Shown here: positions 23,410-34,400 of the stretch, piece by piece
Layout of the letters: each line of letters begins with the position of its first letter
How positions within the stretch are numbered: the stretch's first letter is position 1
Assembly: GCF_029227915.1 (NCBI RefSeq)
Contig: NC_079877.1
Span: 32,453,851-32,517,850, forward strand
Reading direction: 5' to 3'
Source: Hydractinia symbiolongicarpus
Lineage: Eukaryota > Cnidaria > Hydrozoa > Anthoathecata > Hydractiniidae
Length of the DNA stretch: 64,000 bases
Position numbers and translations under genes: made by a program
Notes under the pieces: generated by a model
The model's database searches: none
Told to the model about the DNA's origin: nothing
Seen by the model: the letters and a program-made list of their open reading frames with translations, nothing else

Positions 23410-25640
23410 TACATGTCTCATGCGTTTTACTGGTGAAAAAATAATTTAAAAAATCGTTCGGGAAATGAGTTTACTCCCTGGGTACTTTCTTTGTATACTT
23501 CTGACTATACGGGCCGAGTCAGGGATTTACGGTAAATCGCAGGTTTTCGTTTGCCGCCGATTAAACTTCTTTTATTCAGCGTCTCATCAAAAATGAACAC
23601 ATTTTTGTAAACTACAATTCTCATGAGTTTTAGTGCTGAAAAAATAATTTAAAAAATCGTTCGGGAAATGAGTTTAATCCCTGGGTACTTTCTTTGTATA
23701 CTTCTGACTATACGGGCTGAGTCAGGGATTTAGGGGAATTCGCGGGTTTTCGTTTGCCGGCGATTAAACTTCTTTTATTCAGCGTCTCATCAAAAATGAA
23801 ATTATTTTTGAAAACTACAAGTCTCATGCGTTTTAGTGGTGAAAAAATAATTTAAAAAAACGTTCGGGGAATGAGTTTACTCCTTGGGTACTTTCCTTGT
23901 ATACTTTTGACCATACGGTTCGTGTCCGGGATTTAGGGGAAATCGCGGGTTTTCGTTTGCCGACAATTAAACTTCTTTTATTCAGCGTCTCATCAAAAAT
24001 GTAAACATTTTTAAAAACTACAAGTCTCGTGCGTTTATGTGGTAAAAACCTAATTTAAAAAACCGTTCGGGAAATGAGTTTACTCCCTGGGTACTTTCTT
24101 TGTATACTTTTGACCATACGGGTCGTGTCCGGGATTTAGGGGAATTCGCGGGTTTTCGTTTGCCGGCGATTAAACTTCTTTTATTCAGCGTCTCATCAAA
24201 ACTGAAAACATTTTTGAAAACTACATGTCTCCAGGGTTTTAGTGCTGAAAAAATAATTTAAAAAATCGTTCGGGAAATGAGTTTACTCCCTGGGTACTTT
24301 CTTTGTATACTTTTGACTATATGCGCCGAGTCCGGGATTTACGGGAAATCGCGGGTTTTCGTTTGCCGGCGATTAAACTTCTTTTATTCAGCATCTCATC
24401 AAAAATGAAAACATTTTTAAAAACTACAAGACTCATGCGTTTTAGTGGTGAAAAATTAATTTAAAAAATCGTGCGGGAAATGAGTTTACTCCCTGGGTAC
24501 TTTCTTTATATACATTCGACTATACTGGCTAAGCCCGGGATTTATGGGAAATCGCGGGATTTGGTTTGCCGGCGATTAAACTCCTTTTATTCAGCGTCTC
24601 ATCAAAAATGAAAACATTTTTGAACACTACAAGTCTCATGGGTTTTAGTGGTGAAAAAATAATTTAAAAAATCCTTCGGGAAATGAGTTTACTCCCTGGG
24701 TACTTTCTTTGTATACTTTTGACTATACGGGTCGTGGCCAGGATATTGGGGAAATCGCGGGTTTCGTTTGCCGGCGATTAAACTTCTTTTATTCAGCGTC
24801 TCATCAAAATGAAAACATTTTTGAAAACTACAAGTCTCATGCGTTTTAGTGGTGAAAAACTAATTTAAAAAATCGTTCGGGAAATGAGTTTACTCCCTGG
24901 GTACTTTCCTTGTATACTTTTGACCATACGGTTCGTGTCCGGGATTTAGGGGAAATCGCGGGTTTTCGTTTGCCGACGATTAAACTTCTTTTATTCAGTG
25001 TCTCATAAAAAATGAAAATATTTTTAAAAACTAAAAGTCTCATGCGTTTTACTGGTGAAAAAATAATTTAAAAAATCGTTCGGGAAATGAGTTTAATCCC
25101 TGGGTACTTTCTTTGTATACTTCTGACTATACTGGCTAAGCCCGGGATTTTTGGGAAATCGCGGGATTTGGTTTGCCGGCGATTAAACTCCTTTTATTCA
25201 GCGTCTCATCAAAAATGAAAACATTTTTGAACACTACAAGTCTCATGGGTTTTAGTGGTGAAAAAATAATTTAAAAAATCCTTCGGGAAATGAGTTTACT
25301 CCCTGGGTACTTTCTTTGTATACTTTTGACTATACGGGTCGTGGCCAGGATATTGGGGAAATCGCGGGTTTCGTTTGCCGGCGATTAAACTTCTTTTATT
25401 CAGCGTCTCATCAAAATGAAAACATTTTTGAAAACTACAAGTCTCATGCGTTTTAGTGGTGAAAAACTAATTTAAAAAATCGTTCGGGAAATGAGTTTAC
25501 TCCCTGGGTACTTTCCTTGTATACTTTTGACCATACGGTTCGTGTCCGGGATTTAGGGGAAATCGCGGGTTTTCGTTTGCCGACGATTAAACTTCTTTTA
25601 TTCAGTGTCTCATAAAAAATGAAAATATTTTTAAAAACTA
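23410..25640 (+). repeat. 11-mer HOR, copy 1 (diverged)
   Basis: Shared markers with the next copy are GTAAACATTTTTAAAAAC with CTCGTGCGTTTATGTGG at 24,001 and 26,230, and the CAAAACTG with ACATGTCTCC monomer at 24,221 and 26,450, both 2,229 bases apart. Between 24.5 and 25.7 kb this copy lacks some monomers of copies 2 and 3 and instead carries a 607-bp 3-mer duplication. It is the oldest-looking of the three copies. Confidence 0.65.
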
Positions 25641-25733
25641 AAAGTCTCATGCGTTTTACTGGTGAAAAAATAATTTAAAAAATCGTTCGGGAAATGAGTT
25701 TACTCCCTGGGTACTTTCTTTGTATACTTCTGA
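24521..25733 (+). repeat. 3-mer duplication (607-bp period) with chimeric seam
   Basis: TATACTGGCTAAGCCCGGG begins at 24,521 and again at 25,128, exactly 607 bases apart, and the following three monomers are repeated with the same short forms (GGGTTTCGTTTG and TCATCAAAATGAAAAC, each lacking one base). Three full monomers would be 609. At the seam near 25,127 the monomer begins as the TTTAATCCCTGGG with CTTCTGAC class and ends as the CTGGCTAAGCCCGGG class, which is a visible recombination joint. Confidence 0.8.
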
Positions 25734-27873
25734 CTATACGGGCCAAGTCAGGGATTTACGGTAAATCGCAGGTTTTCGTTTGCCGCCGATTAAACTTCTT
25801 TTATTCAGCGTCTCATCAAAAATGAACACATTTTTGTAAACTACAATTCTCAAGAGTTTTAGTGCTGAAAAAATAATTTAAAAAATCGTTCGGGAAATGA
25901 GTTTAATCCCTGGGTACTTTCTTTGTATACTTCTGACTATACGGGCTGAGTCAGGGATTTAGGGGAATTCGCGGGTTTTCGTTTGCCGGCGATTAAACTT
26001 CTTTTATTCAGCGTCTCATCAAAAATGAAATTAATTTTGAAAACTACAAGTCTCATGCGTTTTAGTGGTAAAAAAATAATTTAAAAAAACGTTCGGGAAA
26101 TGAGTTTACTCCTTGGGTACTTTCCTTGTATACTTTTGACCATACGGTTCGTGTCCGGGATTTAGGGGAAATCGCGGGTTTTCGTTTGCCGACAATTAAA
26201 CTTCTTTTATTCAGCGTCTCATCAAAAATGTAAACATTTTTAAAAACTACAAGTCTCGTGCGTTTATGTGGTGAAAACCTAATTTAAAAAATCGTTCGGG
26301 ATATGAGTTTACTCCCTGGGTACTTTCTTTGTATACTTTTGACCATACGGGTCGTGTCCGGGATTTAGGGGAATTCGCGGGTTTTGGTTTGCCGGCGATT
26401 AAACTTCTTTTATTCAGCGTCTCATCAAAACTGAAAACATTTTTTAAAACTACATGTCTCCTGGGTTTTAGTGCTGAAAAAATAATTTAAAAAATCGTTC
26501 GGGAAATGAGTTTACTCCCTGGGTACTTTCTTTGTATACTTTTGACTATATGCGCCGAGTCCGGGATTTACGGGAAATCGCGGGTTTTCGTTTGCCGGCG
26601 ATTAAACTTCTTTTATTCAGCATCTCATCAAAAATGAAAACATTTTTAAAAACTACAAGACTCATGCGTTTTGGTGGTGAAAAGTTAATTTAAAAAATCG
26701 TGCGGGAAATGAGTTTACTCCCTTGGTACTTTCTTTATATACATTCGACTATACTGGCCAAGCCCGGGATTTACGGGAAATCGCGGGATTTCGTTTGCCG
26801 GCGATTAAACTCCTTTTATTCAGCGTCTCATCAAAAATGAAAACATTTTTGAAAACTACAAGTCTCATGCGTTTTACTGGTGAAAAAATAATTTAAAAAA
26901 TCGTTCGGGAAATGAGTTTACTCCCTGGGTACTTTCTTTGTATACTTCTGACTATACGGGCCGAGTCCGGGATTTACGGGAAATCGCGGGATTTAGTTTG
27001 CCGGCCATTAAACTCCTTTTATTCAGCGTCTCATCAAAAATGAAAACATTTTTGAACACTACAAGTCTCATGGGTTTTAGTGGTGAAAAAATAATTTAAA
27101 AAATCCTTCGGGAAATGAGTTTACTCCCTGGGTACTTTCTTTGTATACTTTTGACTATACGGCTCGTGGCCAGGATTTTGGGGAAATCGCGGGTTTTCGT
27201 TTGCCGGCGATTAAACTTCTTTTATTCAGCGTCTCATCAAAAATGAAAACATTTTTGAAAACTACAAGTCTCATGCATTTTAGTGGTGAAAAACTAATTT
27301 AAAAAATCGTTCGGGAAATGAGTTTACTCCCTGGGTACTTTCCTTGTATACTTTTGACCATACGGTTCGTGTCCGGGATTTAGGCGAAATCGCGGGTTTT
27401 CGTTTGCCGACGATTAAACTTTTTTTATTCAGTGTCTCATCAAAAATGAAAATATTTTTGAAAACTAAAAGTCTCATGCGTTTTACTGGTGAAAAAACAA
27501 TTTAAAAAATCGTTCGGGAAATGAGTTTACTCCCTGGGTACTTTCTTTGTATACTTCTGACTATACGGGCCGAGTCAGGGATTTACGGTAAATCGCAGGT
27601 TTTCGCTTGCCGCCGATTAAACTTCTTTTATTCAGCGTCTCATCAAAAATGAACACATTTTTGTAAACTACAATTCTCAAGAGTTTTAGTGCTGAAAAAA
27701 TAATTTAAAAAATCGTTCGGGAAATGAGTTTAATCCCTGGGTACTTTCTTTGTATACTTCTGACTATACGGGCTGAGTCAGGGATTTAGGGGAATTCGCG
27801 GGTTTTCGTTTGCCGGCGATTAAACTTCTTTTATTCCGCGTCTCATCAAAAATGAAATTATTTTTGAAAACTA
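25641..27873 (+). repeat. 11-mer HOR, copy 2 (2,233 bp)
   Basis: Rare variants here return 2,233 bases later: GAAATTAATTTTGAAAAC (26,028 and 28,261), CATTTTTTAAAACTACATG, GTTTTGGTTTGCCGGCG, TTTAGTTTGCCGGCCATT and AGGCGAAATCGCGGG. Eleven monomers are exactly 2,233 bases. The left limit is where GAAAATATTTTTAAAAAC in one flank faces GAAATTATTTTTGAAAAC in the other. Confidence 0.85.
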
Positions 27874-30106
27874 CAAGTCTCATGCGTTTTACTGGTGAAA
27901 AAATAATTTAAAAAATCGTTCGGGAAATGAGTTTACTCCCTGGGTACTTTCTTTGTATACTTCTGACTATACGGGCCGAGTCAGGGATTTACGGTAAATC
28001 GCAGGTTTTCGTTTGCCGCCGATTAAACTTCTTTTATTCAGCGTCTCATCAAAAATGAACACATTTTTGTAAACTACAATTCTCAAGAGTTTTAGTGCTG
28101 AAAAAATAATTTAAAAAATCGTTCGGGAAATGAGTTTAATCCCTGGGTACTTTCTTTGTATACTTCTGACTATACGGGCTGAGTCAGGGATTTAGGGGAA
28201 TTCGCGGGTTTTCGTTTGCCGGCGATTAAACTTCTTTTATTCAGCGTCTCATCAAAAATGAAATTAATTTTGAAAACTACAAGTCTCATGCGTTTTAGTG
28301 GTAAAAAAATAATTTAAAAAAACGTTCGGGAAATGAGTTTACTCCTTGGGTACTTTCCTTGTATACTTTTGACCATACGGTTCGTGTCCGGGATTTAGGG
28401 GAAATCGCGGGTTTTCGTTTGCCGACAATTAAACTTCTTTTATTCAGCGTCTCATCAAAAATGTAAACATTTTTAAAAACTACAAGTCTCGTGCGTTTAT
28501 GTGGTGAAAACCTAATTTAAAAAATCGTTCGGGATATGAGTTTACTCCCTGGGTACTTTCTTTGTATACTTTTGACCATACGGGTCGTGTCCGGGATTTA
28601 GGGGAATTCGCGGGTTTTGGTTTGCCGGCGATTAAACTTCTTTTATTCAGCGTCTCATCAAAACTGAAAACATTTTTTAAAACTACATGTCTCCTGGGTT
28701 TTAGTGCTGAAAAAATAATTTAAAAAATCGTTCGGGAAATGAGTTTACTCCCTGGGTACTTTCTTTGTGTACTTTTGACTATATGCGCCGAGTCCGGGAT
28801 TTACGGGAAATCGCGGGTTTTCGTTTGCCGGCGATTAAACTTCTTTTATTCAGCATCTCATCAAAAATGAAAACATTTTTAAAAACTACAAGACTCATGC
28901 GTTTTGGTGGTGAAAAGTTAATTTAAAAAATCGTGCGGGAAATGAGTTTACTCCCTTGGTACTTTCTTTATATACATTCGACTATACTGGCCAAGCCCGG
29001 GATTTACGGGAAATCGCGGGATTTCGTTTGCCGGCGATTAAACTCCTTTTATTCAGCGTCTCATCAAAAATGAAAACATTTTTGAAAACTACAAGTCTCA
29101 TGCGTTTTACTGGTGAAAAAATAATTTAAAAAATCGTTCGGGAAATGAGTTTACTCCCTGGGTACTTTCTTTGTATACTTCTGACTATACTGGCCGAGTC
29201 CGGGATTTACGGGAAATCGCGGGATTTAGTTTGCCGGCCATTAAACTCCTTTTATTCAGCGTCTCATCAAAAATGAAAACATTTTTGAACACTACAAGTC
29301 TCATGGGTTTTAGTGGTGAAAAAATAATTTAAAAAATCCTTCGGGAAATGAGTTTACTCCCTGGGTACTTTCTTTGTATACTTTTGACTATACGGCTCGT
29401 GGCCAGGATTTTGGGGAAATCGCGGGTTTTCGTTTGCCGGCGATTAAACTTCTTTTATTCAGCGTCTCATCAAAAATGAAAACATTTTTGAAAACTACAA
29501 GTCTCATGCATTTTAGTGGTGAAAAACTAATTTAAAAAATCGTTCGGGAAATGAGTTTACTCCCTGGGTACTTTCCTTGTATACTTTTGACCATACGGTT
29601 CGTGTCCGGGATTTAGGCGAAATCGCGGGTTTTCGTTTGCCGACGATTAAACTTTTTTTATTCAGTGTCTCATCAAAAATGAAAATATTTTTGAAAACTA
29701 AAAGTCTCATGCGTTTTACTGGTGAAAAAACAATTTAAAAAATCGTTCGGGAAATGAGTTTACTCCCTGGGTACTTTCTTTGTATACTTCTGACTATACG
29801 GGCCGAGTCAGGGATTTACGGTAAATCGCAGGTTTTCGCTTGCCGCCGATTAAACTTCTTTTATTCAGCGTCTCATCAAAAATGAACACATTTTTGTAAA
29901 CTACAATTCTCAAGAGTTTTAGTGCTGAAAAAATAATTTAAAAAATCGTTCGGGAAATGAGTTTAATCCCTGGGTACTTTCTTTGTATACTTCTGACTAT
30001 ACGGGCTGAGTCAGGGATTTAGGGGAATTCGCGGGTTTTCGTTTGCCGGCGATTAAACTTCTTTTATTCCGCGTCTCATCAAAAATGAAATTATTTTTGA
30101 AAACTA
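27874..30106 (+). repeat. 11-mer HOR, copy 3 (2,233 bp)
   Basis: It is a near-identical repeat of copy 2. Differences I noticed are single bases, for example GGGCCAAGTCAGG against GGGCCGAGTCAGG, TTTGTGTAC against TTTGTATAC, and TATACTGGCC against TATACGGGCC near 29,188. The end is marked by a second GAAATTATTTTTG monomer at about 30,088. High identity over 2.2 kb indicates a recent duplication, or an assembly expansion that would need to be excluded. Confidence 0.85.
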
Positions 30107-30749
30107 CAAGTCTCATGCGTTTTAGTGGGGAAAAAATATTTTAAAAAAACGTTCAGGAAATGAGTTTACTCCTTGGGTACTTTCCTTGTATACTTTTGAC
30201 CATACGGTTCGTGTCCGGGATTTAGGGGAAATCGCGGGTTTTCGTTTGCTGACAATTACACTTCTTTTATTCAGCGTCTCATCAAAAATGTAAACATTTT
30301 TAAAAACTACAAGTCTCGTGCGTTTATGTGGTGAAAACCTAATTTAAAAAATCGTTCGGAAAATGAGTTTACTCCCTGGGTACTTTCTTTGTATACTTTT
30401 GACCATACGGGCCGTGTCCGGGATTTAGGGGAATTCGCGGGTTTTCGTTTGCCGGCGATTGAACTTCTTTTATTCCGCGTCTCATCAAAACTGAAAACAT
30501 TTTTAAAAACTACAAGACTCATGCGTTTTGGTGGTGAAAAGTTAATTTAAAAAATCGTGCGGGAAATGAGTTTACTCCCTGGGTACTTTCTTTATATACA
30601 TTCGACTATACTGGCCAAGCCCGGGATTTACGGGAAATCGCGGGATTTCGTTTGCCGGCGATTAAACTCCTTTTATTCAGCGTCTCATCAAAAATGAAAA
30701 CATTTTTGAACACTACAAGTCTCATGGGTTTTAGTGGTGAAAAAACAAT

Positions 30750-31330
30750 TTAAAAAATCGTTCGGGAAATGAGTTTACTCCCTGGGTACTTTCTTTGTAT
30801 ACTTTTGACTATACGGGTCGTGACCAGGATTTTGGGGAAATCGCGGGTTTTCGTTTGCCGGCGATTAAACTTCTTTTATTCAGCGTCTCATCAAAAATGA
30901 AAACATTTTTGAAAACTACAAGTCTCATGCGTTTTACTGGTGAAAAAATAATTTAAAAAATCGTTCGGGAAATAAGTTAACTCCCTGGGTACTTTCTTTG
31001 TATACTTCTGACTATACGGGCAGAGTCAGGGATTTACGGGAAATCGCAGGTTTTCGTTTGCCGCCGATTAAACTTCTTTTATTCAGCGTCTCATCAAAAA
31101 TGAACACATTTTTGTAAACTACAAGTCTCAACAGTTTTAGTGCTGAAAAAATAATTAAAAAATCGTTCTGGAAATGAGTTTAATCCCTGGGTACTTTCTT
31201 TGTATACTTCTGACTATACGGGCTGAGTCAGGGATTTAGGGGAATTCGCGGGTTTTCGTTTGCCGGCGATTAAACTTCTTTTATTCAGCGTCTCATCAAA
31301 AATGAAAACATTTTTGAAAACTACAAGTCT
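30750..31330 (+). repeat. Segment related to 17.15-17.74 kb
   Basis: CGTGACCAGGATTTTGG occurs at 30,818 and 17,221, 13,597 bases (about 67 monomers) apart. The next monomers agree too: GGTGAAAAAATAATTT, TTACGGGAAATCGCAGG with GCCGCCG, CTCAACAGTTTTAGTGCTG, and AATAATTAAAAAATCG with GTTCTGG. CTCAACAG was seen only in these two places. This is a long-range pair that bridges several unrelated HOR domains. Confidence 0.65.
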
Positions 31331-31419
31331 CATGCGTTTTAGTGGTGAAAAAATAATTTAAAAAATCGTTCGGGAAATGAGTTTACTTCCTGGGTACTTT
31401 CTTTGTATACTTTTGACTA

Positions 31420-34400
31420 TACGGGCTGAGTCCGGAATTTACGGGAAATCGCGGGTTTTCGTTTGCCGGCGATTAAACTCCTTTTATTCAGCGTCTCATC
31501 AAAATGGAAAACATTTTTGAACACTACAAGTCTCATGGGTTTTAGTGGTGAAAAAATAATTTAAAAAATCGTTCGGGAAATGAGTTTACTCCCTGGGTAC
31601 TTTCTTTGTATACTTTTGACTATACGGGTCGTGGCCAGGATTTTGGGGAAATCGCGGGTTTTCGTTTGCCGGCGATTAAACTTCTTTTATTCAGCGTCTC
31701 ATCAAAAATGAAAACATTTTTGAAAACTACAAGTCTCATGCGTTTTAGTGGTGAAAAACTAATTTAAAAAACCGTTCGGAAAATGAGTTTACTCCCTGGG
31801 TACTTTCCTTGTATACTTTTGACCATACGGTTCGTGTCCGGGATTTAGGGGAAATCGCGGGTTTTCGTTTGCCGACGATTAAACTTCTTTTATTCAGCGT
31901 CTCATCAAAAATGTAATCATTTTTAAAAACTACAAGTCTCGTGCGTTCATGTGGTGAAAACCTAATTTAAAAAATCGTTCGGGAAATGAGTTAACCCCTG
32001 GGTACTTTTTTTGTATACTTTTGACTAAACGGGCCGAGTCCGAGATTTACGGGAAATCGCGGGTTTTCGTTTGCCAGTGATTAAACTTCTTTTATTCAGC
32101 GTCTCATCGAAACTAAAAACATTTTTGAAAACTACATGTCTCATGCCTTTTAGTGGTGAAAAAGTAATTTAAAAAATCGTTCGGGAAATGAGTTTACTTC
32201 CTGGGTACTTTCTTTGCATACTTTTGACTATACGGGCCGAGTCCGGGATTTACGGGAAATTGCGGGTTTTCGTTTGCCGGCAATTAAACTTCTTTTATTC
32301 ATCATCTCATCAAAAATGAAAACATTCTTGAAAACTACATGTCTCATGCGTTTTAGTGGTGAAAAAGTAATTTAAAAAATCGTTCGGGAAATGAGTTTAC
32401 TTCCTGGGTACTTTCTTTGTATACTTTTGACTATACGGGCCGAGTCTGGGATTTACGGGAAATAGCGGGTTTTCGTTTGCCGGCAATTAAACTTCTTTTA
32501 TTCATCGTCTCATCAAAAATGAAAACATTTTTGAAAACTACAAGTCTCATGCGTTTTACTTGTGAAAAAATAATTTAAAAAATCGTTCGGGAAATGAGTT
32601 TACTCCCAAGGTACTTACTTTTTATACTTCTGACTATACGGGCCGAGTCCGGAATTTACGGGAAATCGCGGGTTTTCATTTGCTGGCGATTAAACTCCTT
32701 TTATTTAGCGTCTCATCAAAAATGAAAACATTTTTGAACACTACAAGTCTCATGGGTTTTAGTGGTGAAAAAATATTTTAAAAAATCGTTCGGGAAATGA
32801 GTTTACTCCCTGGGTACTTTCTTTGTATACTTTTGACTATACGGGTCGTGGCCAGGATTTTGGGGAAATCGCGGGTTTTCGTTTGCCGGCGATTAAACTT
32901 CTTTTATTCAGCGTCTCATCAAAAATGAAAACATTTTTGAAAACTACAAGTCTCATGCGTTTTAGTGGTGAAAAACTAATTTAAAAAATCGTTCGGAAAA
33001 TGAGTTTACTCCCTGGGTACTTTCCTTGTATACTTTTGACCATACGGTTCGTGTCCGGGATTTAGGGGAAATCGCGGGTTTTCGTTTGCCGACGATTAAA
33101 CTTCTTTTATTCAGCGGCTCATCAAAAATGTAATCATTTTTAAAAACTACAAGTCTCGTGCGTTCATGTGGTGAAAACCTAATTTAAAAAATCGTTCGGG
33201 AAATGAGTTAACCCCTGGGTAATTTTTTTGTATACTTTTGACTAAACGGGCCGAGTCCGAGATTTACGGGAAATCGCGGGTTTTCGTTTGCCGGTGATTA
33301 AACTTCTTTTATTCAGCGTCTCATCGAAACTGAAAACATTTTTGAAAACTACATGTCTCATGCCTTTTAGTGGTGAAAAAGTAATTTAAAAAATCGTTCG
33401 GGAAATGAGTTTACTTCCTGGGTACTTTCTTTGCATACTTTTGACTATACGGGCCGAGTCCGGGATTTACGGGAAATTGCGGGTTTTCGTTTGCCGGCAA
33501 TTAAACTTCTTTTATTCATCATCTCATCAAAAATGAAAACATTCTTGAAAACTACATGTCTCATGCGTTTTAGTGGTGAAAAAGTAATTTAAAAAATCGT
33601 TCGGGAAATGAGTTTACTTCCTGGGTACTTTCTTTGTATACTTTTGACTATACGGGCCGAGTCCGGGATTTACGGGAAATTGCGGATTTTCGTTTGCCGG
33701 CAATTAAACTTCTTTTATTCATCGTCTCATCAAAAATAAAAACATTTTTGAAAACTACAAGTCTCATGCGTTTTAGTGGTGGAAAACCAATTTTAAAAAT
33801 CGTTCGAGAAATGAGTTTACTCCCTGGGTACTTTCTTTGTATACTTTTGACTATACGGGCCGAGTCCGGAATTTACGGGAAATCGCGGGTTTTCGTTTGC
33901 CGGCGATTAAACTCCTTTTATTCAGCGTCTCATCAAAATGGAAAACATTTTTGAACACTACAAGTCTCATGGGATTTAGTGGTGAAAAAATAATTTAAAA
34001 AATCGTTCGGGAAATGAGTTTACTCCCTGGGTACTTTCTTTGTATACTTTTGACTATACGGGTCGTGGCCAGGATTTTGGGGAAATCGCGGGTTTTCGTT
34101 TGCCGGCTATTAAACTTCTTTTATTCAGCGTCTCATCAAAAATGAAAACATTTTTGAAAACTACAAGTCTCATGCGTTTTAGTGGTGAAAAACTAATTTA
34201 AAAAACCGTTCGGAAAATGAGTTTACTCCCTGGGTACTTTCCTTGTATACTTTTGACCATACGGTTCGTGTCCGGGATTTAGGGGAAATCGCGGGTTTTC
34301 GTTTGCCGACGATTAAACTTCTTTTATTCAGCGTCTCATCAAAAATGTAATCATTTTTAAAAACTACAAGTCTCGTGCGTTCATGTGGTGAAAACCTAAT

